DNA from: Buttiauxella selenatireducens
GTDB taxonomy: Bacteria; Pseudomonadota; Gammaproteobacteria; Enterobacterales; Enterobacteriaceae
Assembly (NCBI RefSeq): GCF_031432975.1
Contig: NZ_CP133838.1
Location: forward strand, 4,650,001-4,714,000
DNA: 64,000 nucleotides
Direction of reading: 5' to 3'
Below, piece by piece: positions 10,458-19,627 of the stretch. The notes below the pieces were generated by a model. That model saw only the letters and a program-made list of their open reading frames with translations, was not told where the DNA came from and did not search any database. Made by a program: the position numbers and the translations under genes. The stretch's first letter is position 1, and each line of letters opens with the position of its first letter.

Positions 10458-10799
10458 TTATTCAGCCTCCTGTCAGGGTCAGCCGCGGCCCATGGAAGCA
10501 AGGAACGTGTTTATAAAGGCGGCTGAAAAATTGACGCGTAATCATACAAGCGCAGCCCAATAAACTCAAGGCCACAGAGAAATTAATTCTTTTGCATGAA
10601 GGATAAAATTCGAACAGCGTACTAACTCGGTGAAATCTTTAACTTTGACGTGGATCACTTAAAATTTTTGACCAACACCATCAGAAATGGTCGCTTTTTA
10701 TTCAACATTGAGGGGTTACACTTATTGTCATAGGCCGCCACTATTCATTAACAGGAGCGACGACCAAAGCTGACACATTAAGTTGTCGTGGAGCGGATT

Positions 10800-11075
10800 A
10801 TGAAAACTATCGCTTATGCCTTTGTAGCGGCACTCTTGCTTAGCTCAAATGCAACAGCCGCGATCAAAATTGACAACCATCAGGCCAAAAATATGGATGA
10901 TGTAATGAGCTTAGGTGTGATTTATATCAATCATAATTTTGCTACCGAACAAGAGGCCGAAGTCGCGATTAATGACGACGCGGATCAACACGGAGCAAAG
11001 TACTACCACACAATACTGATGAGAGAACCGGGCAGTAACGGCAATATGCGCGTTAGTGCGGACATCTATCGGTAA
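10800..11075 (+). CDS. yjfY: DUF1471 (YhcN/BhsA family) periplasmic protein YjfY
   Basis: A 91-residue secreted protein with a signal peptide (MKTIAYAFVAALLLSSNATA, cleaved after about residue 20) and a single DUF1471 domain (LGVIYINHNF, DQHGAKYYHTILMREPG). The start at 10800 follows GGAGCGG and gives the E. coli length. Family members are small envelope-stress proteins; YjfY itself has no firmly known function. About 360 bp separate it from the divergent rpsF start, and a terminator follows it. It is one of three DUF1471 genes that surround the ula cluster. Confidence 0.88.
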   Translation: MKTIAYAFVAALLLSSNATAAIKIDNHQAKNMDDVMSLGVIYINHNFATEQEAEVAINDDADQHGAKYYHTILMREPGSNGNMRVSADIYR

Positions 11076-11152
11076 CCAAATGCAATGAGGTAATGAAGTA
11101 ACGCGTTAACACCAGGAATACCACAACGACATAGAAAGCCAACGTTTGACTT

Positions 11153-11178
11153 GCCCCCGTTAGTCGGGGGCTTTTTTA
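11153..11178 (+). terminator. Terminator of yjfY
   Basis: A GCCCCCG-loop-CGGGGGC stem is followed by TTTTTTA on the plus strand. It lies between the convergent yjfY and ulaF; there is no T-run in the ulaF direction. Confidence 0.85.
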
Positions 11179-11186
11179 TACACGTT

Positions 11187-11873
11187 TTAGCGTTGACCAT
11201 AGTAAGCATGAGCGCCATGTTTACGCTGAAAATGCTTATTCATCAGATAACTATCTATAGGCTTGAGCGCAGGGTTTATTGCGCGTGCTATCCACGCCAT
11301 ACGCGCGACTTCTTCCATAACCACCGCGTTATGCACCGCGTCATCGACATCTTTACCCCAGGCAAAGGGGCCGTGCTGATAGACCACAATTCCTGGCGTA
11401 TGCAGCGGGTTACCTTCGCCTAACGTTTCGATAATCACTTTGCCGGTATTTAGCTCATATTCGCCCTGCACTTCTTGCTCCGTTAGCGCTCGGGTGCAGG
11501 GTATATCGCCAAAAAAGTAGTCTGCGTGAGTCGTACCCAATGCGGGGATGCTCAACCCAGCTTGCGCCCATGCGGTTGCGTGGGTTGAATGGGTGTGCAC
11601 AACACCACCAAGTTCAGGATATTGTTTGTAAAGAGCCAAATGGGTTGCCGTATCTGAAGAAGGCCGATATTTCCCTTCAATGGCGGCACCATTCATATCG
11701 ACTACCACCATGTCATCGGCAGACATTTGCTCATAAGCCACACCGCTTGGCTTGATGACAATACACTGCCGCTCACGGTCAATAGCGCTGACGTTACCCC
11801 ATGTGAAAGTGACCAGACCATGGCGCGGAAGCGCCATATTGGCTTCAAACACCTGCTGCTTAAGCTGCTGCAT
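11187..11873 (-). CDS. ulaF: L-ribulose-5-phosphate 4-epimerase UlaF
   Basis: A 228-residue class II aldolase-fold epimerase that makes D-xylulose 5-phosphate, the last step of L-ascorbate catabolism. Zn ligands appear in [13 protein letters not shown] and [13 protein letters not shown] 11873 is preceded by GGAGG and gives the E. coli length; a TTG two codons upstream is less likely. The start overlaps the end of ulaE by 14 bp. Last gene of ulaABCDEF. It is paralogous to AraD and SgbE, but its position fixes it as UlaF. Confidence 0.96.
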   Translation of the reverse strand: MQQLKQQVFEANMALPRHGLVTFTWGNVSAIDRERQCIVIKPSGVAYEQMSADDMVVVDMNGAAIEGKYRPSSDTATHLALYKQYPELGGVVHTHSTHATAWAQAGLSIPALGTTHADYFFGDIPCTRALTEQEVQGEYELNTGKVIIETLGEGNPLHTPGIVVYQHGPFAWGKDVDDAVHNAVVMEEVARMAWIARAINPALKPIDSYLMNKHFQRKHGAHAYYGQR

Positions 11874-12726
11874 GATCAACCTCCAGCAGCCCTGCGCTTG
11901 CCATACGAGCTAGTACCCAGTCACGAGCCGCAGTCACTTCAGCAATCGGGTCAGCCGCGGATTCGCTCCACATTTCAATTAAATACGGTCCACGGTAACC
12001 ACTGCGTTTTAGTGTTTCAAAACAGCGTTCAAACTCCACCACACCGCTTCCAAATGGCACATTCTTAAATACTCCTGGACGAGTATCTTTTACATGTACG
12101 GCAACGATATGCCCACGCCCTGCTTCCAGCTCCATCTGCACGTCATTATCCCAAGCGGATAAATTGCCAATATCCGGGTAGAGCTGGAACCACGGGTTAT
12201 TGAGATAATGTGCATAGCCCATCGCCTTACTGATGGAGTTCATCAGTGGATAATCCATGATCTCCATCGCCAGCGTTACTTGTGCACGGCTCGCCATTTC
12301 CACAGCGGCAGTTAAACCTTCGCGAAAACGACGACGCGTTTCGTCATTGGCTTGTTGATAATAGACGTCATATCCCGCCAGTTGAATCACGCGGATACCC
12401 ACATCCTGCGCAAACTCAATGGCTTTACGCATAATTTCCAGCCCGTGATTTCGCACAGAATCATCTTCGCTACCCAATGGAAAACGACGGTGCGCACTCA
12501 GACACATTGAAGGAACGCGAACGCCTGTGTCCGCAACAGCCTGGACCAACGCCAGCCTCTGTTCACTGCTCCAGTCAAGACGCGCCAGGCGTTCATCTGT
12601 TTCATCAATCGACATCTCGACAAAATCGAACGCCAGGCGAGAGGCGAGCGCCAGTTTTACCTGCCAGCAATCCCCAGCGGGGAGTGCTTTTTCATAGATG
12701 CCTAGCGGGACCTGTTTGTGCAACAT
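11860..12726 (-). CDS. ulaE: L-xylulose-5-phosphate 3-epimerase UlaE
   Basis: A 288-residue TIM-barrel sugar-phosphate epimerase (AP endonuclease 2 fold) that converts L-xylulose 5-P to L-ribulose 5-P. Metal-binding Glu, Asp and His residues lie in [35 protein letters not shown] and [11 protein letters not shown]. It follows ulaD by 9 bp and overlaps ulaF. The C-terminus is slightly longer than in E. coli. Confidence 0.96.
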   Translation of the reverse strand: MLHKQVPLGIYEKALPAGDCWQVKLALASRLAFDFVEMSIDETDERLARLDWSSEQRLALVQAVADTGVRVPSMCLSAHRRFPLGSEDDSVRNHGLEIMRKAIEFAQDVGIRVIQLAGYDVYYQQANDETRRRFREGLTAAVEMASRAQVTLAMEIMDYPLMNSISKAMGYAHYLNNPWFQLYPDIGNLSAWDNDVQMELEAGRGHIVAVHVKDTRPGVFKNVPFGSGVVEFERCFETLKRSGYRGPYLIEMWSESAADPIAEVTAARDWVLARMASAGLLEVDHAAA

Positions 12727-12735
12727 AATGGTTCC

Positions 12736-13392
12736 TTATCCCCACAATTGGGCGATGGAACGTTTAAACTGTCGAGCAGCCTCTACAGGATCTGCCGCAT
12801 CACGAATACTGCGCCCGACAATAAACACATGAATAGGGATGCCTTTAAACAACGGCAAATCTTCGAGTGCCAGGCCGCCCGTTACAGTGACTTTGAAGCC
12901 CATATCAGAAAGGCGTTTAATAGCGGTGATATCCGCTTCACTCCAGGCGACACCCGCCGCCTGCGCATCACGGCTTCGGTGATAAACCACCTGTTCAATG
13001 CCTGCCGCGCGCCATTCTTGCGCCTGTTCCCATGTCCAGAAACCGGTCAGCTCAATTTGCACATCACCTTCAAATTCGCGAGCAACTTCCAACGCGCCTT
13101 TGGTGGTGTTGATATCGGCACAACAAATTACGGTGACCCAATCTGCATTAGCTTCAAAACACATACGCGAGAGGATTTTCCCGGCATCGGCAATTTTGGC
13201 ATCAGCCAGCACGATCTTATGCGGATAAAGGGCTTTGAGATCGCGTACCGCTCGCACACCTTCGCCCACGCAAAGAATCGTACCCACTTCAATAATGTCG
13301 ACTTCTTCGGCAATCAGGCGCGTCGTTTTATAAGCATCTGACATTGTCTGGTTATCCAGTGCGACCTGTAACATCGGTAAAGATTGAGACAT
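12736..13392 (-). CDS. ulaD: 3-keto-L-gulonate-6-phosphate decarboxylase UlaD
   Basis: A 218-residue orotidine-decarboxylase-suprafamily TIM barrel that makes L-xylulose 5-P and CO2. The signature Mg site is seen in [13 protein letters not shown], and [14 protein letters not shown] lies at the N-terminus. [13 protein letters not shown] and [13 protein letters not shown] form the phosphate-binding loops. It lies 10 bp after ulaC. Confidence 0.96.
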   Translation of the reverse strand: MSQSLPMLQVALDNQTMSDAYKTTRLIAEEVDIIEVGTILCVGEGVRAVRDLKALYPHKIVLADAKIADAGKILSRMCFEANADWVTVICCADINTTKGALEVAREFEGDVQIELTGFWTWEQAQEWRAAGIEQVVYHRSRDAQAAGVAWSEADITAIKRLSDMGFKVTVTGGLALEDLPLFKGIPIHVFIVGRSIRDAADPVEAARQFKRSIAQLWG

Positions 13393-13402
13393 ACCAAGCT
13401 CC

Positions 13403-13870
13403 TTATACTGCCGCGGCCGTAGCGCGGTCGATTAAGTCCAAAACTTCCTGCTCACTAAGGCAGGCACGTAAACGGTCAAAATTGTCTTCGTCTTCAAACA
13501 GATTGACGATCTGCATGATGCCCACCTCCTGATGGGTGGTGGCATCAACGGCGGCCATGGTGATAAGAATATCCACCGGGTCGTTATCTTCGTGGTTGAA
13601 CACCAGCGGTGTTTTCAATGTCACCAGTGCGAAACCCGTACTTTTCACGCCTTCTTCCGGACGGCCATGTGGCATTGCAAGCCCTGGCGCAATCACGAAG
13701 TAAGGGCCAAATTGTGCGACTCCGTCGAGAATCGCCTGGTAATAACGCGGTTCAACGACGCCCGCATCCACCAGCAAATCAACGCCAATTCTTACGGCTT
13801 CCTGCCAGGTTTTCGCTTCAGCCTGCAAGCGTACAGAATGGTTTTGTGCTAGTGAGTCACGCAGTTTCAT
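13403..13870 (-). CDS. ulaC: Ascorbate PTS enzyme IIA component UlaC
   Basis: A 155-residue PTS EIIA of the fructose/mannitol type. The phospho-accepting His is in [16 protein letters not shown] (about residue 70). It passes phosphate from HPr to UlaB. It sits between ulaB (9 bp) and ulaD (10 bp) in the operon. Confidence 0.96.
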   Translation of the reverse strand: MKLRDSLAQNHSVRLQAEAKTWQEAVRIGVDLLVDAGVVEPRYYQAILDGVAQFGPYFVIAPGLAMPHGRPEEGVKSTGFALVTLKTPLVFNHEDNDPVDILITMAAVDATTHQEVGIMQIVNLFEDEDNFDRLRACLSEQEVLDLIDRATAAAV

Positions 13871-13879
13871 TGGCTTCCC

Positions 13880-14185
13880 TCACTTAATATCCTGTGGGAA
13901 ATGAGCGCGAATCACGTCCATTAACTTTGGGCCAAAATCGGCGGCAGAAAGCATGTTGCGAACACCGACGACATGCTTGTTACCCGACACGTTGATTTCG
14001 CCAGAAACATGAGTTGAAGCGATAATAATGTCAGCACCACTCAGTTCACTTTTGTACTCGCCAACTGCACAACTATTGACGCTATGGTCCACTCCTTCTT
14101 GCGTCAGGAACTGATCCACTTTCATTTTCATAATCATGGAACTGCCTTGCCCACAGCCACAAACAGCGAGAATGCGTACGGTCAT
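13880..14185 (-). CDS. ulaB: Ascorbate PTS enzyme IIB component UlaB
   Basis: A 101-residue cytoplasmic EIIB with the P-loop [14 protein letters not shown] near the N-terminus; the first Cys in the loop (about residue 9) is the phosphorylation site. It transfers phosphate to L-ascorbate as UlaA imports it. Gap of 12 bp to ulaA. Confidence 0.96.
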   Translation of the reverse strand: MTVRILAVCGCGQGSSMIMKMKVDQFLTQEGVDHSVNSCAVGEYKSELSGADIIIASTHVSGEINVSGNKHVVGVRNMLSAADFGPKLMDVIRAHFPQDIK

Positions 14186-14197
14186 AATCTCAATTCC

Positions 14198-15595
14198 TTA
14201 TTTAGCTGATGATTCTGTCAGTTGTTTTTCAGCATCTTCTTCCTGACGCAAAGTACGTCCGGCAAAGAACATGTAAATCAGTGCAATAACGATAACGACA
14301 CCCATAAACCACAGGCCAAACGTAAGCCCTTGCATCAATGGTGGAGCCAAAATTGACCAGTCAGCCATTCCCATCCATGCGCTAAGCCCGGTAAGTTTGA
14401 TAGCCCAAACGCAGCCGAAGATTTCAATCATACCCATCACCAGACAGATTTTTAGTGCCGCGCGCCAGCCGCCAAAGTGGTTTGCAAACACGCCAATCGT
14501 GGCGTTAGAGAAAAACATAGGAATAAAGCCTGGGATGATCATGATGGAGGAGCCAAGAACAATCAGAATACCCACGGCAATAAGCTGACCTATCGTTCCC
14601 CAGATAAAGCCCCACACCACGGCATTCGGCGCAAAGCTGTATATCGCTGCGCAGTCGATGGCGAGCACTGCGCCGGGGATGAGCCGTTGTGAAATACCGT
14701 TGAAAGCTTCTGACAGTTCCGCAACGAACATGCGGACACCTTGTACGATGATGAAAATCGCAACGGCGAACTGGAAACCGGTTTGCAGGATGTAGATGGT
14801 CCAGTGAGTTTTACCGGCCATCGCTTGCACGACATCAATCCCGAATGAGCAAAGAATGACCCCGAAGAATAGTGTCATCACAATCGCGGTAGAAACGATG
14901 TTGTCATGGAAAATGTTCAGCCAGCCAGGCAGGTTGAGGTCCTCAACACTTTCCTCTTTTTTACCGAGATAAGGGGCAATTTTGTAGGCAATCCACGACG
15001 CGAATTGTTGCTGATGACCAATGGAGAATCCGCTATTTTCAGTAATAGCTTGCGTGGGTTTGAACATCATATTGGAGGTGATTCCCCAATACAGCGATAC
15101 CAGAATGGCAGTACATATGATCGTCGTCCACATTGAGTAGCCGAGGATAAAGAAGAACACCGCAATCAACCCGGCTTGCTGGAACATGATGTGCCCAGTA
15201 AGCATGATGGTGCGAATCCCTGTTACTCGCCGCAGCAGCACATAGCCAATATTGAGCGCCAGAGCCAGTAAAACGGCATATCCCACCCAACTATAGGCAT
15301 CACCCATTCTTTCGATGGTTGCCATCATTGATGCGTAGGTATCCGAAATTGCGCCGTTGATCCCGTAGACCTCTGACATTTTTGCCACCACGGGTTTAAA
15401 GGTGCCGGTCAAAATCCCGGAGCCCGCCTGCAGTAACATAAAACCGATAATTGTTTTGATCGTTCCTTTGATGATTACATTCGCACTTTTACGCAACAGC
15501 ACGTAGCCCAGGCAAGTGACAATCCCCAGTAGCAAAGGGGCATTGGTCATTACCTGATTAAAGAAAATAGTAAAGGCGCTGTAGAGGGTCTCCAT
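14198..15595 (-). CDS. ulaA: Ascorbate PTS permease enzyme IIC UlaA
   Basis: A 465-residue membrane component of the L-ascorbate PTS with about eleven transmembrane segments. It matches E. coli UlaA throughout ([53 protein letters not shown]). First gene of ulaABCDEF, divergent from ulaG across a 381-bp AT-rich control region. The C-terminal 40 residues are the part that differs most from E. coli. Confidence 0.97.
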   Translation of the reverse strand: METLYSAFTIFFNQVMTNAPLLLGIVTCLGYVLLRKSANVIIKGTIKTIIGFMLLQAGSGILTGTFKPVVAKMSEVYGINGAISDTYASMMATIERMGDAYSWVGYAVLLALALNIGYVLLRRVTGIRTIMLTGHIMFQQAGLIAVFFFILGYSMWTTIICTAILVSLYWGITSNMMFKPTQAITENSGFSIGHQQQFASWIAYKIAPYLGKKEESVEDLNLPGWLNIFHDNIVSTAIVMTLFFGVILCSFGIDVVQAMAGKTHWTIYILQTGFQFAVAIFIIVQGVRMFVAELSEAFNGISQRLIPGAVLAIDCAAIYSFAPNAVVWGFIWGTIGQLIAVGILIVLGSSIMIIPGFIPMFFSNATIGVFANHFGGWRAALKICLVMGMIEIFGCVWAIKLTGLSAWMGMADWSILAPPLMQGLTFGLWFMGVVIVIALIYMFFAGRTLRQEEDAEKQLTESSAK

Positions 15596-15976
15596 AAAGC
15601 TCTCCGTTGGGTAGTCGCTCCCTGTTCCCGGTCAGAAAACAGGCGGATGTTGTGTTCGCACTCACTCTATTCGTCAAATATAATCACAACAAGATTGAAT
15701 TTGATTATTTGTGAGATGCGCCGCAAATTATTATCCATGGTTAGAATGCGGCTAATAATCATCAAAAAGAAAATCAATAAAAAACCAACAAATCAATTAG
15801 TTACACAATTAAAACAACAGCTAATCAAACCAGTTCCAGCTGAGAAACACCTAAAAACCTGACATGAAGCACATAAAAATGACTTCTCAATGATGATTTT
15901 TAATGCCAGTATTAATCATATCAAGTCAATAAATGATTATTTTTGATTAAAACTGTATTAAATGAGGAGAGATTGA
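15596..15976. promoter_or_regulatory. Divergent ulaA-ulaG control region with repeated TGATTA half-sites
   Basis: An AT-rich gap of 381 bp without a gene. Related blocks occur at 15702-15710 (TGATTATTT), 15754-15768 (its reverse complement, AATAATCATCAAAAA), 15891-15904 (TGATGATTTTTAAT), 15911-15924 (ATTAATCATATCAA) and 15931-15952 (TGATTATTTTTGATTA core). In E. coli UlaR binds four operators in this gap, with CRP and IHF helping; these blocks are candidates by position and recurrence. A TGTGA half-site at 15710 is a weak CRP candidate. The short open frame at 15647-15862 is Lys/Asn-rich and is judged to be chance. Confidence 0.6.
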
Positions 15977-17041
15977 ATGAGCAAAGTGGCAACCATTACT
16001 CGTGAATCCTGGATACTGAACACTTTCCCGGAATGGGGTAGTTGGCTAAATGAAGAGATTGAGCAGGAAGTGGTCGCACCAGGTACCTTTGCTATGTGGT
16101 GGTTGGGTTGTACCGGTATTTGGCTGAAATCACAGGGAGAGGCAAATATCTGTGTCGATTTCTGGTGCGGTACAGGTAAACAAAGCCACGGTAACCCGCT
16201 GATGAAAACGGGCCATCAGATGCAACGCATGGCTGGCGTGAAGAAGTTACAGCCGAATCTCCGAACCACGCCGTTTGTACTCGATCCTTTTGCTATTCGC
16301 AGTATTGATGCGGTACTTGCCACTCATGATCACAACGATCATATCGACGTGAACGTTGCAGCGGCAGTGATGCAGAACTGTGCCTCTGATGTGCCATTTA
16401 TCGGACCGCAAACTTGCGTTGATATCTGGGTTGGCTGGGGTGTGCCACGTGAACGCTGCATCGTGGTGAAACCAGGTGATATCGTAAAAGTGAAAGATAT
16501 TGAAATTCATGCACTTGACGCATTCGATCGCACCGCTCTGATCACCCTCCCTGCGGAAGAAAAAGCGGCTGGCGTGCTGCCGGATGGTATGGACGAACGG
16601 GCGGTGAACTATCTGTTTAAAACGCCGGGCGGTTCGCTGTATCACAGCGGTGATTCCCATTATTCCAATTACTACGCCAAACATGGTAACGACCATCAGA
16701 TTGACGTTGCACTGGGTTCCTATGGTGAAAACCCGCGCGGCATTACAGACAAAATGACCAGTTCAGACATCCTACGCATGGCTGAATCTTTGAACACCAA
16801 AGTGGTGATCCCATTCCATCATGATATTTGGTCAAACTTCCAGGCCGATCCACAAGAGATCCGCGTGCTGTGGGAGATGAAGAAAAATCGTCTGAAATAT
16901 GGCTTTAAGCCATTTATCTGGCAAGTGGGTGGCAAATTTATCTGGCCATTAGATAAAGATCAGTTTGAATACCACTATCCACGCGGGTTTGAGGACTGCT
17001 TTACGATCGAACCGGATTTACCGTTTAAATCTTTCCTCTAA
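15977..17041 (+). CDS. ulaG: L-ascorbate-6-phosphate lactonase UlaG
   Basis: A 354-residue metallo-beta-lactamase-fold hydrolase that opens ascorbate 6-phosphate to 3-keto-L-gulonate 6-P. The metal motif THDHNDHID is at residues 116-124, with further ligands in [13 protein letters not shown] and [11 protein letters not shown]. Same length as E. coli UlaG. SD GAGGAGAG precedes ATG 15977. Transcribed away from ulaA under UlaR control and followed by a terminator. Confidence 0.97.
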   Translation: MSKVATITRESWILNTFPEWGSWLNEEIEQEVVAPGTFAMWWLGCTGIWLKSQGEANICVDFWCGTGKQSHGNPLMKTGHQMQRMAGVKKLQPNLRTTPFVLDPFAIRSIDAVLATHDHNDHIDVNVAAAVMQNCASDVPFIGPQTCVDIWVGWGVPRERCIVVKPGDIVKVKDIEIHALDAFDRTALITLPAEEKAAGVLPDGMDERAVNYLFKTPGGSLYHSGDSHYSNYYAKHGNDHQIDVALGSYGENPRGITDKMTSSDILRMAESLNTKVVIPFHHDIWSNFQADPQEIRVLWEMKKNRLKYGFKPFIWQVGGKFIWPLDKDQFEYHYPRGFEDCFTIEPDLPFKSFL

Positions 17042-17045
17042 TGTT

Positions 17046-17069
17046 AAGCCGGGTAATGCCCGGCTTTTT
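17046..17069 (+). terminator. Terminator of ulaG
   Basis: An AGCCGGG-loop-CCCGGCT stem is followed by TTTTTC, 5 bp after the ulaG stop. Confidence 0.88.
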
Positions 17070-17140
17070 CAGTTTACTCATAGGTATTTCATCCTATTTC
17101 AAATATCATCTTTAAAAATCATCATCCATCGGAAACACGC

Positions 17141-17896
17141 ATGACTGAAGCACAACGCCACCAGATACTGCTCGAACTGCTACAGCAAACAGGGTTTGTT
17201 ACTGTCGAGCAAGTGATGGAACGTCTCGCCATTTCGCCAGCAACCGCACGGCGCGACATCAATAAATTGGATGAAAGTGGCAGGCTGAAGAAAGTCCGTA
17301 ACGGTGCCGAAGCTATCAGCCAACAGCGCCCACGCTGGACGCCGATGAACATTCATCTGGCTCAAAATCATGATGAGAAAAGCCGTATTGCCAGTGCGGC
17401 TTCAGCGCTGGTAAAACCAGGAGAAAGCGTCGTTATTAACTGTGGATCAACGGCTTTTCTGCTTGGGCAGCAAATTTGTGGGAAGCCGGTACAAATCATC
17501 ACTAACTACCTGCCACTGGCAAATTATCTTATCGATCAAGAGCATGAAAGTGTTGTGATCATGGGCGGTCAATACAATAAAAGTCACTCCATCACGCTTG
17601 GCCCGCAGGACAATGAAACCTCGCTCTACGCGGGACACTGGATGTTTACCAGCGGAAAAGGGCTGACAGCAGAAGGCCTTTATAAAACAGATATGCTGAC
17701 TGCCATGGCAGAACAGAAAATGTTGGGTGTGGTGGGTAAACTGGCGGTACTGGTCGACAGCACAAAGATTGGTCAGCGTGCTGGAATGCTATTTAGCCGG
17801 GCAGAACAAATTGATTTGGTCATTACCGGTAAACAAGCAAACCCTGAAGTCATCAAGAAGCTTGAAGAACAGGGTGTGCAAGTCATTCTGGTTTAG
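17141..17896 (+). CDS. ulaR: DeoR-family repressor of the ascorbate regulon UlaR
   Basis: A 251-residue DeoR/GlpR repressor. The N-terminal HTH ([29 protein letters not shown], here split as [11 protein letters not shown] and [11 protein letters not shown]) is followed by the DeoRC sensor domain with [13 protein letters not shown], which binds ascorbate 6-P in E. coli. It represses ulaA-F and ulaG. It lies downstream of ulaG behind a terminator and has its own leader of about 70 bp. Its stop codon directly abuts that of the convergent yjfP. Confidence 0.96.
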   Translation: MTEAQRHQILLELLQQTGFVTVEQVMERLAISPATARRDINKLDESGRLKKVRNGAEAISQQRPRWTPMNIHLAQNHDEKSRIASAASALVKPGESVVINCGSTAFLLGQQICGKPVQIITNYLPLANYLIDQEHESVVIMGGQYNKSHSITLGPQDNETSLYAGHWMFTSGKGLTAEGLYKTDMLTAMAEQKMLGVVGKLAVLVDSTKIGQRAGMLFSRAEQIDLVITGKQANPEVIKKLEEQGVQVILV

Positions 17897-18622
17897 TCAT
17901 AAATTTGTGTTAAAGAAGCGGCTTGTTGCCGTGAGTGCGGAGGGGGTAATACGATGCTTTACGCCCGGCTCGCGTAAACAGATCAGCTGTTTATCCAGCC
18001 CCTTCTCAATCATCGCCTGTTGTAAGCGCCATGTTTCGGCTGCCGGAACCACATCATCTTCCTCGCCGTGCCATAACATAAGTGGCCGGTTACCGAGACT
18101 TTCCAGTTGGTGGCTAATGTCATAGCCCGCGAGTGCGTTAAGCGATTCGATCTCTTCTATTCGAGGCGGGAACAGTGTTTTCCCAAGCGACAGGAAATAT
18201 CCAGAGCCCATCAGACATGCCACACAGCGCACTTGTGGGTAACGCGCCATAATACCTAGAGCGGTCATGCCTCCCATCGAAGCGCCGCCCACGGCGACAC
18301 GATGCTCATCGACGGGGTAACGCTCGCAGAGTGCCTGGTGAAGTAGAGAAAACTCATCAATGTTTTGTTTGAGAATCGACCAGAATTGATAAAGGCGTGC
18401 CGTGTCATCACCATCGAAGCGGGAACCATGCTGTTCGGCATCGGGCATAATCACGCGCATGCCGGCCTGAGCGAGTGCTACAGCAAAGTAGCTGTACACC
18501 AGTTTGGATGAAGTAAAACCATGATAGAAAAAAACCACCGGCAGCGTGTTCTCTTTTTTCCCGGCAGGTACCGCATGCAGAACTTCGATACCGCCTAACT
18601 GTTCAGTGTACATTTCTATCAT
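17897..18622 (-). CDS. yjfP: Alpha/beta-hydrolase carboxylesterase YjfP
   Basis: A 241-residue alpha/beta hydrolase. Oxyanion-hole segment FYHGFTSSKLVYSYF, nucleophile elbow VGGASMGGMTALG (catalytic Ser about residue 117), catalytic Asp in LWHGEEDDVVPAAETW, and His in GVKHRITPSAL. E. coli YjfP is an esterase with activity on acylated sugars and xenobiotic esters. It converges on ulaR with no intervening base, and no terminator is visible between them. Confidence 0.93.
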   Translation of the reverse strand: MIEMYTEQLGGIEVLHAVPAGKKENTLPVVFFYHGFTSSKLVYSYFAVALAQAGMRVIMPDAEQHGSRFDGDDTARLYQFWSILKQNIDEFSLLHQALCERYPVDEHRVAVGGASMGGMTALGIMARYPQVRCVACLMGSGYFLSLGKTLFPPRIEEIESLNALAGYDISHQLESLGNRPLMLWHGEEDDVVPAAETWRLQQAMIEKGLDKQLICLREPGVKHRITPSALTATSRFFNTNL

Positions 18623-18843
18623 TGGAATCGCTCCGTATCATTGTGCGCATTCCTTTGTAAGCCAGCATTCACTACATGGCAAGCCAAAGGCTTACAGAGA
18701 TTATTATTCACTATGCGATCTGCTTAGCGATTTTCATTCGAAAGTGATTAAAAAGCGCGGGGAAGCTAACAGAATGGGAACATTCCCTCTTCCCAGAAAA
18801 AAACCGGGGCTACAATATGGCTATTAATAGACGAGAAACGATC

Positions 18844-19146
18844 ATGCGACTGCTATCTGCTTTGCTACTTGCGACAGCACTCAGTGCTTGTAGCGTGTTA
18901 CAGGGTACACCACAACCCGCACCACCGGTAACCGGAACTCCCCAGGAAATTCAGCGTTCGCAAACGCAGGGATTAACCAAAATAGGGACAGTATCAGCAC
19001 TCGAACGCGGCTCTCCAATGGACTCAGAGCGGGTGATAAAAGAGAAAGCTGCTGCTGCGAAAGCGGATTACTACCAAATCGTGTTAAACGATGAGACGGT
19101 GATTCCAGGCCAATGGTATGCCCAGGCAATTTTGTTCCGCAAGTAA
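18844..19146 (+). CDS. bsmA: Biofilm peroxide-resistance lipoprotein BsmA
   Basis: A 100-residue DUF1471 lipoprotein. The lipobox is LSAC, with Cys at residue 16 from this start. A Pro-rich tether (TPQPAPPVTGTP) precedes the domain (TKIGTVSALERGSPMDSE, AKADYYQIVLNDETVIPGQW). An in-frame ATG at 18817 would add nine residues; ATG 18844 is preferred because of the GAGA upstream, but both are possible. E. coli BsmA (YjfO) affects biofilm stress resistance. Confidence 0.85.
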   Translation: MRLLSALLLATALSACSVLQGTPQPAPPVTGTPQEIQRSQTQGLTKIGTVSALERGSPMDSERVIKEKAAAAKADYYQIVLNDETVIPGQWYAQAILFRK

Positions 19147-19301
19147 TGTAGCGCTGTGTTTACTTTATTAAGATTTACATAGCTTTGCGCCAACTGATCG
19201 TTTGTTATGCACAATGAGCTTCAGCCCATGGACAGGCCAGGAGTTCACCTAACGCGAAGGAATGCCCTACTGATTTAGGGTAAGTATTAAAGGAGCTCAC
19301 T

Positions 19302-19577
19302 ATGAAACGATCGTTTGCCTTAACGTCATTACTGCTGTCCGTGGGGCTAATCACAACGTCGGCGCAATCGGCAGAGGATGTTGCCGCAGATTGTGTGACG
19401 GGCTTGAACGAAATCGGCATGATTTCAGTTAATGGTATCGCCGGTACCGTACAAGATGTGGAAAAAGTCATTGCCTTAAAAGCTGATGAGCATGGTGCGT
19501 CGTACTATCGCATCGTTAAAATGCAGGAAAACCAGCTTGCCGAAGGTTGGCGTGTACAAGCCATTATTTATGCGTAA
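19302..19577 (+). CDS. yjfN: DUF1471 periplasmic protein YjfN
   Basis: 91 residues with a signal peptide ending ...TTSAQSA (about 23 residues) and one DUF1471 domain (CVTGLNEIGMISVNGIAGTV, DEHGASYYRIVKMQENQLAEG). Same length as E. coli YjfN, which has been reported to stimulate the periplasmic protease DegP. It follows bsmA on the same strand 155 bp away and ends in its own terminator. SD AAGGAGCTC. Confidence 0.88.
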   Translation: MKRSFALTSLLLSVGLITTSAQSAEDVAADCVTGLNEIGMISVNGIAGTVQDVEKVIALKADEHGASYYRIVKMQENQLAEGWRVQAIIYA

Positions 19578-19580
19578 TTA

Positions 19581-19624
19581 AGCCAGCGACCATTTAATTC
19601 AACTGTATGGCGCTGGCTTTTATA
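19581..19624 (+). terminator. Terminator of yjfN
   Basis: An AGCCAGCG/CGCTGGCT stem, extended by CCAT/ATGG, has a long A/T loop and is followed by TTTTATATTT. Confidence 0.7.
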
Positions 19625-19627
19625 TTT

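Noticed and set aside
15647..15862. 71-codon open frame in the ulaA-ulaG gap
   Set aside because: It lies in the AT-rich control region; the product is Lys/Ile/Asn-rich low-complexity sequence without SD support.
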